Below are positions 43,409-52,554 of a stretch of 64,000 nt of DNA, piece after piece. Both the position numbers and the translations under genes were made by a program. The notes under the pieces are model-generated. The model was not told the DNA's origin. It saw only the letters and a program-made list of their open reading frames with translations, and searched no databases. Within the stretch, counting starts at the first letter, position 1; each line of letters opens with the position of its first letter. The stretch comes from Actinomycetospora sp. NBRC 106378 (GTDB taxonomy: Bacteria; Actinomycetota; Actinomycetes; Mycobacteriales; Pseudonocardiaceae): NCBI RefSeq assembly GCF_030269685.1, contig NZ_BSTT01000003.1, positions 1-64,000 of the forward strand, given 5' to 3'.

Positions 43409-44374
43409 GTGCTGCGCGTGGGACTGACCGGAGGCATCGGGGCGGGCAAGTCGACGGTGGCGTCGGAGCTGGCGTCGCTGGGAGCCGTGGTCGTGGACTC
43501 CGACAAGATCGCCCGCGAGGTGGTCGAGCCGGGCACCGACGGTCTGGCCGCGGTGGTCGAGGCGTTCGGTTCCGACGTGCTCGACGCCGACGGGGCGCTC
43601 GACCGGCCGGCCCTGGGCCGCATCGTGTTCAACGACGACGAGGCGCGCCGGCGGCTCAACGGCATCCTGCACCCGCTCATCGGCGCCCGGACCGGCGAGC
43701 TCGTCGCGGCCGCGCCCGCCGACGCGGTGCTGGTGCACGACGTGCCCCTCCTCGTGGAGAACGGCATGGGGGCGGCGTTCGCGCTCGTCGTCGTGGTGGA
43801 TGCCCCCGAGGACGTCCGCGTGGAGCGGCTCGAGCGGACCCGGGGCATGACCGAGGACGACGCGCGGTCGCGGATCCGGGCGCAGGCGACGACCGAGGCG
43901 CGGCGGGCGGCCGCCGACGTGTGGATCGACAACGTGGGCTCCGAGGACGAGGTGCGCGCCGGGGTCCGGGAGCTGTGGAAGGACCGGCTGGTGCCCTTCG
44001 AGGCCGCCGTGCGGGCAGGGACGGCGACGCCGTGGCCGGAGGAGGTCGTCCCGGCCGACCCGACGTGGCCCGACCAGGCCCGCCGCCTGGCCGCGCGGCT
44101 CGTGCTCGCGGGCGGCGACCGGGTGGACCGGGTGGAGCACGTCGGCCCGACGGCGGTGTCCGGGACGTCCGCGCCGGACGTGATCGACCTGCTGGTGCTC
44201 AGCGCGGCCACTCCCGACGAGCTCGCGAACCCCTTCGGGCGCATCGGGTTCCCGACGGCGGGCGACGGCCGCTTCGGCGGCGCCGACCCGGCGCGACCGG
44301 CGCGGGTGACGGTGGCCCCGGAGGCGGCGGAGGTGGCTCGCGGGTTGCTGTCCGCGCGGGACGAGGCCCGGTGA
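43409..44374 (+). CDS. coaE: Dephospho-CoA kinase with truncated GrpB-like C-terminal domain
   Basis: The last step of CoA synthesis: ATP plus dephospho-CoA gives CoA. Residues 1-200 are a complete kinase with P-loop [12 protein letters not shown] (6-17), D-x-D-K-I-A-R-E and the lid R-x6-R region [13 protein letters not shown]. Residues about 210-321 resemble a GrpB/UPF0157 domain ([29 protein letters not shown]), which is fused to CoaE in mycobacteria. Here that domain is shortened, since a full one needs about 160 residues. GTG 43409 begins directly with the first strand. Confidence 0.93.
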   Translation: MLRVGLTGGIGAGKSTVASELASLGAVVVDSDKIAREVVEPGTDGLAAVVEAFGSDVLDADGALDRPALGRIVFNDDEARRRLNGILHPLIGARTGELVAAAPADAVLVHDVPLLVENGMGAAFALVVVVDAPEDVRVERLERTRGMTEDDARSRIRAQATTEARRAAADVWIDNVGSEDEVRAGVRELWKDRLVPFEAAVRAGTATPWPEEVVPADPTWPDQARRLAARLVLAGGDRVDRVEHVGPTAVSGTSAPDVIDLLVLSAATPDELANPFGRIGFPTAGDGRFGGADPARPARVTVAPEAAEVARGLLSARDEAR

Positions 44375-44384
44375 TCCGGTCGTT

Positions 44385-44897
44385 CTAGCGCCAGGGCCAG
44401 TCGAGGACGACGCCCCGGGTCGCCAGCCACGCGTCGAGGTCGTGGCCGTGCTCGGCGATCCCCACGTGGGTGGTCGACGCGGTGGTGAGCGCGCGTTCCG
44501 CGGCCTCCGGGGCGAGGACGCCCGCGGCGACGGCCTCCACGTACTCGTCGACGTCGAGGAGCTCGGTGCGCTCGCCCGTGTGGACCACGAGATCGAGGTA
44601 GAAGTCGGTGGTCGTCCAGGTGTCGCCGTCGCGGACCACGTCGGCGATGTCGACGTAGAAGTCCTGCCGGCGCTCGTGCCCGGGCTTGAAGGTGAAGTCG
44701 GTGACCCGGATCCCGAGGTCGGGCAGGAGCCACGAGCGCATGTGCGTCAGTGTCGGGTGGTCGGGCATGGGGCGGGCGAGGTAGAGCCCGAACGGCTCGG
44801 TGCGGTACAGGTCGACGGCCCGGACGAACCCCTTCGGGTCGGTGTTCGTGCCCGCGGCGACGGCGAACGTCTCGACCTTCGGAGGATGCAGGGCCAC
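44385..44897 (-). CDS. DUF402 domain protein
   Basis: A 170-residue protein with the DUF402 core: GLYLARPM, a D-F-T-F-K region, then DFYVDIADVVRDGDTW and FYLDLVVHTGERTELLDVDEY (cited in part). The aligned Asp and Tyr residues belong to the metal-binding beta-barrel of this fold. Some DUF402 proteins hydrolyse nucleoside diphosphates or similar phosphate esters; activity here is unknown. GTG 44897 is the first codon with coding character. It sits between coaE (convergent) and the DUF5685 gene (divergent), as in related actinomycete loci. Confidence 0.78.
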   Translation of the reverse strand: MALHPPKVETFAVAAGTNTDPKGFVRAVDLYRTEPFGLYLARPMPDHPTLTHMRSWLLPDLGIRVTDFTFKPGHERRQDFYVDIADVVRDGDTWTTTDFYLDLVVHTGERTELLDVDEYVEAVAAGVLAPEAAERALTTASTTHVGIAEHGHDLDAWLATRGVVLDWPWR

Positions 44898-44997
44898 GTC
44901 GCGGGACCCTAACGACGACGGGTCCTGCCCGACGGTCGCGCCGGGTCGGTAGTCCCTCGAACGGACGCTGGCGGCCACGGAGCGCCACCATGATCCT

Positions 44998-46101
44998 GTG
45001 CCGGTGTTCGGCTTCCTCCGTCCGTGTCGGCACCACCTGGCCCCGGAGCTGCACGCCCTCTGGTCCTCGCACCTCTGCGGCCTCTGCCTGGCGTTGCGCG
45101 ACGGGGCGGGCCAGCAGGCGCGGGTGACCACCCACGTCGACGCGCTGGTCGTGTCGGTGCTCGGCGAGGCCCAGGGCGTCGTCGGGACCCGGCGGGCCGG
45201 CCCGTGCCCGCTGCGGGGGATGCGGCCGGCGACGGTCGTGACCGGTGACGGTGCGCGGCTGGCCGCCTCGACCGCGCTGCTGCTCGCGGCCGACCGGGTG
45301 GTCGACCACGTCGAGGACCGCGACGGCCCGTTCGCCTCCCGGCCGGCCGCCGCGGTCGGCGGTCGCGTGGCGGCGCGATGGGCACGGGCGGGGACGGTGG
45401 TGGCCGCCGAGGTGGGGTTCGACGCGACGACGCTGCTGGCGGTGCCGCCCCGGCAGCGGGAGGTGGAGGCGCGCGCGGGGGCGCCGCTGTCCGGGGTGAC
45501 CGCGCCGACGGAGGCGGCGGTGGGTGCGGCGCTCGCGCACACCGCGGTGCTCGCCGGGCGGCCCGGGAACGTGGCGCCCCTCGACGAGGCGGGGCGCCTG
45601 CTCGGCCGGCTCGCGCACCTGCTCGACGCGGTGGCTGACCTCGAGGAGGACACCGCGCGCGGTCGGTGGAACCCGCTGGTCGCGACGGGATCGAGCCGGG
45701 GCACGGCGCTCGACCGCTGCCGCGACGCCGTCGGAGGGATCCGGGCGGCGCTGGCGGGGGCGTCGTTCGAGCCGGGGGCGGCCCGCCGGCTCACGCACGC
45801 CCTGCTGGTGCACGAGACCGGGCGGGCGGTGGAGCGGGTGGCCGACCCGCGGGATCCTCCGCAGGCACCGTCGGGACCGGAGCGGCGAGGTCCGTTCGGC
45901 GGCTGCGCCGCGGCGGTCGGGCTGTGCTGCACCGGCCAGCTGTGCTGTGCCGACGAGTTCGTCGGACCGTGGTCGGGGCAGCCGCGACAGAACCCGTGCG
46001 CGCTGTGCCCGGACTGCGTCGACTGCTCGGAGTGCTCCTGTGACTGCTGCTCCGCGTGTGGCGACTGCGGCGACTGCTGCTCGTGCGACTGCGGGTCCTG
46101 A
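44998..46101 (+). CDS. DUF5685-type protein with a cysteine-rich tail
   Basis: This 367-residue protein opens with [16 protein letters not shown] and [11 protein letters not shown]. Its centre is all-helical (about 60-290) and carries [23 protein letters not shown]. The last 67 residues contain 19 cysteines, mostly as C-x-x-C and C-C pairs with Asp and Ser. The tail suggests several metal or Fe-S sites or disulphides. There is no signal peptide, so the tail is probably cytoplasmic. The function of the family is unknown. GTG 44998 is used; the ATG at 44990 is out of frame. It lies between DUF402 and uvrB. Confidence 0.82.
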   Translation: MPVFGFLRPCRHHLAPELHALWSSHLCGLCLALRDGAGQQARVTTHVDALVVSVLGEAQGVVGTRRAGPCPLRGMRPATVVTGDGARLAASTALLLAADRVVDHVEDRDGPFASRPAAAVGGRVAARWARAGTVVAAEVGFDATTLLAVPPRQREVEARAGAPLSGVTAPTEAAVGAALAHTAVLAGRPGNVAPLDEAGRLLGRLAHLLDAVADLEEDTARGRWNPLVATGSSRGTALDRCRDAVGGIRAALAGASFEPGAARRLTHALLVHETGRAVERVADPRDPPQAPSGPERRGPFGGCAAAVGLCCTGQLCCADEFVGPWSGQPRQNPCALCPDCVDCSECSCDCCSACGDCGDCCSCDCGS

Positions 46102-46139
46102 TCCGGCCCTGACCTGCTCCTGACCTGGGCGGATCGTGA

Positions 46140-46162
46140 CTGTCGGGGGGTCGGGTTAGCCT
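46140..46162 (+). promoter_or_regulatory. RecA-independent (PafBC-type) DNA-damage promoter of uvrB
   Basis: CTGTCGGGG, eight bases, then TAGCCT fits the RecA-NDp consensus as I recall it (TTGTCRGTG-N8-TAnnnT), with two mismatches in the upstream half and the exact spacing. It ends six bases before ATG 46169, so the transcript is practically leaderless. No LexA box was seen. Confidence 0.62.
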
Positions 46163-46168
46163 CGTGTC

Positions 46169-48400
46169 ATGGCGTTCGCTACCGAGGTCCCCGGGGCCGC
46201 GCGTGACCAGCACGAGCACGAGACGGGCACGCTGCTCGACAATCCCGAGGGCCTGCCCGACGACGCCCTCGCCGAGTCGGAGTTCCGGCCGATCGGCGAG
46301 ATCGAGCGGACCGGCGCGCCGTTCCAGGTCATCAGTCCCTACCAGCCCGCGGGCGACCAGCCGGCCGCGATCGACGAGCTGGAGCGCCGGGTCCGGGCGG
46401 GGGAGCACGACATCGTGCTGCTCGGCGCCACCGGTACCGGCAAGTCGGCGACCACGGCGTGGCTGATCGAGCGGGTGCAGCGTCCGACGCTCGTGATGGC
46501 GCCGAACAAGACGCTGGCCGCCCAGCTGGCGAACGAGCTCCGGGAGCTCCTGCCGAACAACTCGGTCGAGTACTTCGTCTCGTACTACGACTACTACCAG
46601 CCCGAGGCGTACATCGCGCAGACCGACACCTACATCGAGAAGGACTCCTCGATCAACGAGGACGTCGAGCGGCTGCGCCACTCGGCCACCTCGAACCTGC
46701 TGCTGCGCCGCGATACCGTGGTGGTCGCGTCGGTGTCGTGCATCTACGGCCTCGGCACCCCGCAGTCCTACCTCGACCGGTCGGTGAAGCTGGAGGTCGG
46801 CGAGGAGATCGACCGCGACACCCTGCTCCGGGCGCTGGTCGACGTGCAGTACACGCGCAACGACATGGCCTTCGCCCGCGGCACCTTCCGGGTGCGCGGC
46901 GACACCGTGGAGATCATCCCCGCCTACGAGGAACTGGCGATCCGCATCGAGTTCTTCGGCGACGAGGTCGAGGCGCTCTACTACCTCAACCCGCTCACGG
47001 GCGACGTCGTGAACCAGGTCGAGGACGTGCGCATCTTCCCGGCCACGCACTACGTCGCCGGGCCGGAGCGCATGGAACGGGCCATCAAGGCCATCGAGCA
47101 GGAGCTCGAGCAGCGGCTCGCCGAGCTGGAGAACCAGGGCAAGCTGCTCGAGGCCCAGCGGCTGCGCATGCGCACGAGCTACGACATCGAGATGATGCGC
47201 CAGGTCGGGTTCTGCTCGGGGATCGAGAACTACTCGCGCCACATCGACGGCCGCGGCCCGGGCACCGCCCCCGCGACGCTGATCGACTACTTCCCGAACG
47301 ACTTCCTGCTGGTCATCGACGAGTCGCACGTGACGGTCCCGCAGATCGGCGGCATGTACGAGGGCGACATGTCGCGCAAGCGCAACCTCGTCGAGTACGG
47401 GTTCCGCCTGCCGAGCGCGACCGACAACCGGCCGCTGACCTGGGAGGAGTTCGCCGACCGCATCGGGCAGACGGTGTACCTCTCGGCCACCCCGGGCGAC
47501 TACGAGATGCGCCAGGCCGGCGGCGAGTTCGTCGAGCAGGTCATCCGCCCGACGGGTCTGGTCGACCCCGAGGTCATCGTCAAGCCCACGAAGGGCCAGA
47601 TCGACGACCTGGTGGGGGAGATCCGGGCACGGGTCGACAAGGACGAGCGCACGCTGGTCACCACGCTGACCAAGAAGATGGCGGAGGACCTCACCGACTA
47701 CCTGCTCGAGCTCGGGATCAAGGTGCGCTACCTGCACTCCGAGGTCGACACCCTGCGCCGGGTCGAGCTGCTGCGCCAGCTCCGGGCGGGGGAGTACGAC
47801 GTGCTGGTCGGCATCAACCTGCTCCGCGAGGGCCTCGACCTGCCCGAGGTCTCGCTGGTCGCCATCCTCGACGCCGACAAGGAGGGCTTCCTGCGCAGCG
47901 AGCGGTCGCTCATCCAGACGATCGGTCGTGCGGCCCGCAACGTCTCCGGCCAGGTGCACATGTACGCCGACAAGGTCACCGAGTCGATGCAGTACGCGAT
48001 CGACGAGACCGCGCGCCGCCGCGAGAAGCAGATCGCCTACAACACCGAGCGGGGCGTCGACCCGCAGCCGCTGCGCAAGAACATCGCCGACATCCTCGAC
48101 CGCGTCTACCGCGAGGCCGAGGACACCGAGGTGGAGATCGGTGGCTCCGGCCGCAACGCCTCACGTGGCCGGCGCGCCGCGGGCGAGGCCGGCGGCACGC
48201 GCGGACACTCCGGGGTGGTGGAGCACCGCGACACCAGCGGGATGGCGCGCGCCGAGCTCGCCGACCTGATCCAGCAGCTGACCGACCAGATGATGAGCGC
48301 CGCGCGCGACCTGCAGTTCGAGCTGGCCGGCCGCCTGCGCGACGAGATCGCCGACCTCAAGAAGGAGATGCGGGGGATGGACGCGGCCGGGGTGAAGTAG
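46169..48400 (+). CDS. uvrB: UvrABC system protein B
   Basis: A 743-residue nucleotide-excision-repair helicase. Walker A is [10 protein letters not shown] near residue 90, the beta-hairpin region is [10 protein letters not shown], Walker B is [10 protein letters not shown], and the helicase motifs V/VI include GRAARN. The C-terminal UVR domain (about 690-735) binds UvrC. An acidic N-terminal extension of about 45 residues precedes the core, so the protein is slightly longer than usual. ATG 46169 matches the promoter position. Downstream udgX is convergent. Confidence 0.97.
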   Translation: MAFATEVPGAARDQHEHETGTLLDNPEGLPDDALAESEFRPIGEIERTGAPFQVISPYQPAGDQPAAIDELERRVRAGEHDIVLLGATGTGKSATTAWLIERVQRPTLVMAPNKTLAAQLANELRELLPNNSVEYFVSYYDYYQPEAYIAQTDTYIEKDSSINEDVERLRHSATSNLLLRRDTVVVASVSCIYGLGTPQSYLDRSVKLEVGEEIDRDTLLRALVDVQYTRNDMAFARGTFRVRGDTVEIIPAYEELAIRIEFFGDEVEALYYLNPLTGDVVNQVEDVRIFPATHYVAGPERMERAIKAIEQELEQRLAELENQGKLLEAQRLRMRTSYDIEMMRQVGFCSGIENYSRHIDGRGPGTAPATLIDYFPNDFLLVIDESHVTVPQIGGMYEGDMSRKRNLVEYGFRLPSATDNRPLTWEEFADRIGQTVYLSATPGDYEMRQAGGEFVEQVIRPTGLVDPEVIVKPTKGQIDDLVGEIRARVDKDERTLVTTLTKKMAEDLTDYLLELGIKVRYLHSEVDTLRRVELLRQLRAGEYDVLVGINLLREGLDLPEVSLVAILDADKEGFLRSERSLIQTIGRAARNVSGQVHMYADKVTESMQYAIDETARRREKQIAYNTERGVDPQPLRKNIADILDRVYREAEDTEVEIGGSGRNASRGRRAAGEAGGTRGHSGVVEHRDTSGMARAELADLIQQLTDQMMSAARDLQFELAGRLRDEIADLKKEMRGMDAAGVK

Positions 48401-48423
48401 GCCCGGTGAAGGAGGCCCGGGGC

Positions 48424-49077
48424 CTATGCCAGGAGGGCCGCAGCGACCCGGAGGTCGGCGACGAAGCCGGCGCGCATCTCGTCCCCGTCCTGGCCGCGCG
48501 CGGGGTCGGCGCGCAGGATGGCCGACGGGTGGATCGTCGGCACCAGCGTGGTGCCCTCCCACTCGCGGGCCTCGCCGCGCTCGCTCGTGATGCGGAACGA
48601 CGAGCCGAGCAACGCCTTCCCGGCGGTCGCGCCGAGCGTGACCACCACGTGAGGGCGGACCAGCGCGAGCTCGCCGTCCAGCCACGGGCGGCACGCCCGG
48701 ACGTGGCCGACCTTCGGCGTCTGGTGGATGCGCCGGTTGCCCTGACGGCGGAACGAGAAGTGCTTCACCGCGTTGGTCACGTACGCGTCCTCGCGGGCGA
48801 TCCCCGCCTCGACCAGGGCCTCGTCGAGGAGCTTCCCGGCCGGCCCCACGAACGGCGAGAGCTGCCGGTCCTCCTGGTCGCCGGGCTGCTCGCCCACGAA
48901 CATCAGGCGCGCCGTCGTCGGGCCGGTGCCGAACACCGTGCCGGTCGTGCCCTCGTACAGCTCGCAGGCGGTGCAGCCCGCCGCGCGCTCGCGCAGGTCG
49001 TCGAGGGTGGGCGCCTCGGACACGGCGACGGCCGGCGTCGGGGACTCCTGCTCGGTGGGGAACAGCGGTTCGGTCAC
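48424..49077 (-). CDS. udgX: Uracil-DNA glycosylase of the UdgX type
   Basis: This 217-residue member of the family 4-like glycosylases has motif FVGEQPGDQEDRQLSPFVGPAG (cited in part), four Cys residues early on (CTACEL pair), the insertion RRQGNRRIHQTP and the closing HPSAILR. The GEQPGD loop plus the R-R-I-H insertion identify UdgX, which forms a covalent bond with the excised uracil site through the insertion His. GTG 49077 is the likely start. It is convergent with uvrB, making a small repair pair. Confidence 0.88.
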   Translation of the reverse strand: MTEPLFPTEQESPTPAVAVSEAPTLDDLRERAAGCTACELYEGTTGTVFGTGPTTARLMFVGEQPGDQEDRQLSPFVGPAGKLLDEALVEAGIAREDAYVTNAVKHFSFRRQGNRRIHQTPKVGHVRACRPWLDGELALVRPHVVVTLGATAGKALLGSSFRITSERGEAREWEGTTLVPTIHPSAILRADPARGQDGDEMRAGFVADLRVAAALLA

Positions 49078-49120
49078 CGGCCGGGGGTGCCCACCGGTGT
49101 GCGGGAGAACCCGCCGCTTC

Positions 49121-49182
49121 GCCGCGAGGGTCACGTGAGGCATCCGGACGGGGCTCGGGTGCTGCCTCATGTGCATCTCGCG
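49121..49182. repeat. 62-bp intergenic repeat, copy 1
   Basis: This copy runs from GCCGCGAGGG to GCATCTCGCG and matches copy 2 (49225-49286) at 58 of 62 positions. Each copy contains an imperfect inverted repeat: the left arm CGCGAGGGTCACGTGAGGCA pairs with the right arm TGCCTCATGTGCATCTCGCG at 15 of 20 positions. The mismatches between copies lie in the loop. It falls within the region upstream of udgX. Confidence 0.85.
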
Positions 49183-49224
49183 CGGCCGGGGTGTGGCGAG
49201 GCCCGGCTCGGTCGGCCCCGTCCC

Positions 49225-49286
49225 GCCGCGAGGGTCACGTGAGGCATCCGGACTGGTCCCGGGTCCTGCCTCATGTGCATCTCGCG
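49225..49286. repeat. 62-bp intergenic repeat, copy 2
   Basis: The second copy has the same length and hairpin arms as copy 1, in direct orientation, with a 104-base offset. It ends 42 bases before the GNAT stop. The conserved arms and variable loop look like a REP- or MITE-like element or a structured RNA. Confidence 0.85.
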
Positions 49287-49328
49287 AAGCGACGCGAGGC
49301 GCGCCACCGGGGGAGCGCCGGCCTCCGC

Positions 49329-49805
49329 TCAGCCGAGGCGCCGAGCCATGATCAACGACGAACGCAACGTCCCGTCGGCGCGCAGGTAGTGCCGGTCGCG
49401 CAGGCCCTCCACCACGAAGCCCGTCGCGGCGTACAGCGCGATGGCCCGGGCGTTGTCCGGCCACACCTCGAGGTCGACCTTGTGCGCCCCGCCGGCCCGG
49501 GCGAACGCCAGAGCCGCCTCGACCAGGGCACGCCCACCGCCCCGCCCGCGGCCCGCCGCGACGATCGCCATGCCGAGCCCGAACACCCCTCGGGTGCGCG
49601 GGGTGAGCGACAGGTAGCCCTGCACCACGCCGCCGTCCTCGAGCACCCAGGCCGCGCCGTCGCCCGCGAGCAGGTCCCGGAACCCCGCCGCGCGCGTGGC
49701 GACGTCCACGGGCGGCTGCGCCCCGAGGGTGTCCTCCGGCGCGACGACGGCGATCACCCCGGCCATCGCCGCCGCGTCCTGGTCGACCGCCCGCCGCACG
49801 TCCAC
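49329..49805 (-). CDS. GNAT family N-acetyltransferase
   Basis: A 158-residue single-domain acetyltransferase. VRRAVDQDAAAMAGV opens the fold, GMAIVAAGRGRGGGRALVEAAL is the acetyl-CoA loop (cited in part), and DNARAIALYAATGFVVEG is the classical late motif of RimI-like enzymes. The acceptor is unknown. GTG 49805 is the most likely start, with GTG 49799 two codons in. It is divergent from the GAF regulator at 49900. Confidence 0.85.
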   Translation of the reverse strand: MDVRRAVDQDAAAMAGVIAVVAPEDTLGAQPPVDVATRAAGFRDLLAGDGAAWVLEDGGVVQGYLSLTPRTRGVFGLGMAIVAAGRGRGGGRALVEAALAFARAGGAHKVDLEVWPDNARAIALYAATGFVVEGLRDRHYLRADGTLRSSLIMARRLG

Positions 49806-49899
49806 GGCGCGAGCCTGCCCCAGACGCCCCGGAGCCGCCGTCGGGAACCTGTCTCCGGGGTCACAGGCCGGGTTATGCTGCGCGCCACAGGAGGTGCAC

Positions 49900-51144
49900 G
49901 TGGTGGACGACGGCGTCTGCGCGGTGACGCGGAGTACCGACCTCCGGCAGCACGCGCGTCTGCTGCACCAGGCCCACGACGCCCGGCTCTCCGGCGGCCG
50001 CGTGACGACGGGTCTGCGCCGGGTCGTCTCCCGGTCCTGGGACCGCATGCTCGCGCTCGGGGTCACCCCCGACGTGCGGTCGCTGCCCGACCCGGCCGCC
50101 CCGGAGATCGTGGAGCGCCGGCGGGCGGAGTCGCCGATCGCCGGGGTCCTGCCGCAACTGCGGGCGAGCCTCACGGCGGTGGCCGAGGACGCCGAGCACA
50201 TCATGGTCGTCACCGCCGCGGACGGGTTCGTGCTGTGGCGCGAGGGGGCGACGCGGGTCGCCCGGCTCGCCGAGGGGCTCGGGTTCTCCCCGGGTGCGGA
50301 CTGGACCGAGGCGTCCGTCGGCACCAACGCCATCGGCACGGCGCTCGCCGAGCACGCCTCGGTCCAGCTGTTCTCCGCGGAGCACTTCGCCCGGGCCCAG
50401 CACCCGTGGACGTGCACGGCGAGCCCGATCCACGACCCGCGGACGGGGGAGCTGCTCGGCGTCGTCGACCTCTCCGGTCCGGCGCCGACGGTGCACCCGA
50501 CCACCGTCGCCCTCGTGCACACCGCGGTGCGGCTCGCCGAGTCCGGGCTGTGGGCCCAGCACGAGCAGCGGCTGGACTCGCTGCGGGCGGTCGCCGCGCC
50601 GCTCCTGGCCCGGCGGAGCGGCCCCGCGCTCGTCGTGGACGACCACGGCTGGGTCGCCGGCGCCACCGGACTGTCCCCGCGCGACCGGGTCGGGGCGCCC
50701 CGGGCGGGGGAGGTCATGCTCGTGCACGGCCTCGGCCCGTGCCTGCCCGAACCGGTCCCCGGCGGCTGGCTGCTGCACCCGGTGGGCGGCGAGGGGACGA
50801 CCCGCCTGCGGCTCGACCTCGCGGCGGACCCGCCGGTCGCCGTGGTGGAGGGCCGCGAGACGTGGCGGCACACCCTCTCGCGGCGCCACCTGCAGATCCT
50901 CGCGCTGCTGATGCAGGCCGGGTCGGCCGGACTCGACGCCGCCGCCCTGAGCCGGGCGCTCTACGACGACGCCGACCACCTCGTCACCGTGCGGGCCGAG
51001 CTCTCGCGGCTGCGGCGCGTGCTGGGCAACCTCGTGGTCGCCCGGCCCTACCGGATCGCGCCGGGCGTCGGGATCGAGGTCCCCGCGCCCGACGTCATGA
51101 CCGGTCTGTTCGGTCCTGCAACACGACTGCAACGGTATCCGTGA
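49900..51144 (+). CDS. GAF-domain transcriptional regulator, AcoR-like without AAA domain
   Basis: A 414-residue regulator. Residues about 60-210 form a GAF domain of the AcoR type (WTEASVGTNAIGTAL; FSAEHFARAQHPWTCTASPI, cited in part; TGELLGVVDLSG). A C-terminal winged-helix-like domain follows (HLQILALLMQAGSAGLDAAALSRAL; RAELSRLRRVLG). It lacks the sigma-54 ATPase domain, as is common in actinobacteria. GTG 49900 is set by AGGAGG at 49889-49894; GTG 49903 is equally near. A butanediol-dehydrogenase-like gene follows, so it probably controls acetoin/butanediol metabolism. Confidence 0.82.
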   Translation: MVDDGVCAVTRSTDLRQHARLLHQAHDARLSGGRVTTGLRRVVSRSWDRMLALGVTPDVRSLPDPAAPEIVERRRAESPIAGVLPQLRASLTAVAEDAEHIMVVTAADGFVLWREGATRVARLAEGLGFSPGADWTEASVGTNAIGTALAEHASVQLFSAEHFARAQHPWTCTASPIHDPRTGELLGVVDLSGPAPTVHPTTVALVHTAVRLAESGLWAQHEQRLDSLRAVAAPLLARRSGPALVVDDHGWVAGATGLSPRDRVGAPRAGEVMLVHGLGPCLPEPVPGGWLLHPVGGEGTTRLRLDLAADPPVAVVEGRETWRHTLSRRHLQILALLMQAGSAGLDAAALSRALYDDADHLVTVRAELSRLRRVLGNLVVARPYRIAPGVGIEVPAPDVMTGLFGPATRLQRYP

Positions 51145-51154
51145 CGGCGGTCAC
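51116..51154. promoter_or_regulatory. Tandem CTGCAAC sites and GTGAC dyad before the dehydrogenase
   Basis: CTGCAAC occurs at 51116-51122 and 51127-51133, 11 bases apart (one helical turn). A dyad GTGAC-GGCG-GTCAC lies at 51141-51154. They overlap the end of the GAF regulator and precede the dehydrogenase start by 40-80 bases, a fitting place for activator binding. Confidence 0.4.
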
Positions 51155-51193
51155 CCCCGTGGGATGAGGTCACCCCACCGAGGAGGACCGCTC

Positions 51194-52249
51194 ATGAAGG
51201 CAGCCCGGTTCCACGGACGCGGTGACGTCCGCGTCGAGGACATCCCCGAGCCGCACCCGGCCCCCGGTCAGGTGCAGGTCGCGGTCGAGTGGTGCGGCAT
51301 CTGCGGCACCGACCTGCACGAGTACCTCGACGGCCCGATCTTCGCGCCGACCGACGCCGCCCCCCATCCCCTGACCGGCGGCGCCGTGCCGATCACCCTC
51401 GGGCACGAGTTCTCCGGCGTGATCGCCGAGGTCGGCGAGGGCGTGACCGGGCTGTCCGAGGGCGACCGCGTCGTCGTCGAGCCGTACGACGTCTGCGGGA
51501 CGTGCGTGGCCTGCCGGGACGGGCGCTACAACATCTGCCGCCAGCTCGGGTTCATCGGCCTCGACGGCGACCAGGGCGGGTTCGCCGAGCGGATGGTCGT
51601 CGACGCCCGCTGGGCGCATCGCATCGACGGGCTGACCGCCGAGCAGGGCGCCCTCGTCGAGCCGCTCGCCGTCGGCTACCACGCGGCGAAGCTGTCCGGC
51701 CTGCAGCAGGGCGGGACGGCGGCCGTGTTCGGCTCCGGTCCCATCGGGCTCGTGACGGCGGCCGCGCTGCGCGCCACCGGCGCGGGGCAGGTCATCGTCG
51801 TGGAGCCGGCCGAGGCCCGGAAGGCCAAGGCCCCGGGGGCGGGCGCGGACCACGTCCTCGACCCGACCGAGGTCGACGTCCCGGAGACGATCCGCGAACT
51901 CACGGGCGGACGCGGCGCCGACGTGACCTTCGAGTGCGCCGGGATCGACCAGGTGCTCGCGAGCGCCGTGGCGTCGACCAGGCCGGGCGGCACCTGCGTC
52001 AACGTGTCGATCTGGGGCCACCCGGCCACGTTCGACGTCAACTCGCTGGTGTTCTCCGAGATCACCCTCGTCGGCTCGCTGGCCTACGCGAACCGGCACG
52101 AGGAGGTCATCGAGCTGATCCGCAGCGGCACCGTCGACGTCGAGCAGTTCATCACCGGCCGGATCGCGCTCGAGGACATCGTCGACCGGGGCTTCCGCGA
52201 GCTCATCGACCACAAGGAGTCCAACGTCAAGATCCTGGTGCACCCGTGA
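51194..52249 (+). CDS. Zinc-dependent 2,3-butanediol dehydrogenase-like alcohol dehydrogenase
   Basis: This 351-residue medium-chain dehydrogenase has catalytic zinc ligands Cys in WCGICGTDLHEY and His-Glu in LGHEFSG. The structural zinc loop is CGTCVACRDGRYNIC, and NAD binds at VFGSGPIGLVTAAAL. The insertion before GHEFSG (GPIFAPTDAAPHPLTGG) is typical of R,R- or meso-butanediol dehydrogenases, which interconvert acetoin and 2,3-butanediol. ATG 51194 follows GAGGA. The neighbouring AcoR-like regulator supports this substrate. A long hairpin ends the gene. Confidence 0.85.
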   Translation: MKAARFHGRGDVRVEDIPEPHPAPGQVQVAVEWCGICGTDLHEYLDGPIFAPTDAAPHPLTGGAVPITLGHEFSGVIAEVGEGVTGLSEGDRVVVEPYDVCGTCVACRDGRYNICRQLGFIGLDGDQGGFAERMVVDARWAHRIDGLTAEQGALVEPLAVGYHAAKLSGLQQGGTAAVFGSGPIGLVTAAALRATGAGQVIVVEPAEARKAKAPGAGADHVLDPTEVDVPETIRELTGGRGADVTFECAGIDQVLASAVASTRPGGTCVNVSIWGHPATFDVNSLVFSEITLVGSLAYANRHEEVIELIRSGTVDVEQFITGRIALEDIVDRGFRELIDHKESNVKILVHP

Positions 52250-52254
52250 GCGCG

Positions 52255-52311
52255 CCGGAACGAACGACGCGTTCGTGGCTTCCGGCTGCACGAACGAGTC
52301 GTTCGTTCCGG
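52255..52311 (+). terminator. Hairpin after the dehydrogenase gene
   Basis: A stem of about 23 pairs with one mismatch and an 11-base loop starts six bases after the stop. The outer arms CCGGAACGAACGAC and GTCGTTCGTTCCGG are perfect. The sequence shares CGGAACG and CACGAACG modules with the hairpin at 26433-26497. Confidence 0.8.
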
Positions 52312-52360
52312 CAGGAGAGGCCCGGGCCGGCCGCTTCGCGCCACGCCGGGGGCCCAGCGG

Positions 52361-52554
52361 TTGCGCCCCCGGGTGGCGTGAGTAACATCGTCGTCATGAT
52401 CGCGCGGGCAGAGGTAGTACCCCAGCGCGTCGGGTGAGCCAGGCTCCCGGCGCGCAGACCACGGCGCGCCGCCGTGAGCACCCGTGGACGACCTCCCCGA
52501 GACCTGGCTCGGATTCCAGTCAGCGGATCCCAGCACGTCCCAGGAGCCTTCGTC
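52361..52554 (+). promoter_or_regulatory. Promoter and structured leader of the ACT-like gene
   Basis: TTGCGC (52361-52366), 16 bases, TAACAT (52383-52388) would start a leader of about 160 bases. Within it GAGCCAGG (52436-52443) can pair with CCTGGCTC (52503-52510), enclosing a strong hairpin CGGCGCGC/GCGCGCCG (52448-52471). The nested fold before a ribosome site (AGGAG) suggests a cis-acting RNA. It does not match a riboswitch class I know. Confidence 0.5.

Noticed and set aside
52361-52554. SAM or other known riboswitch
   Set aside because: I looked for SAM-IV and TPP-type core strings in the leader and saw none; only generic stems are supported.
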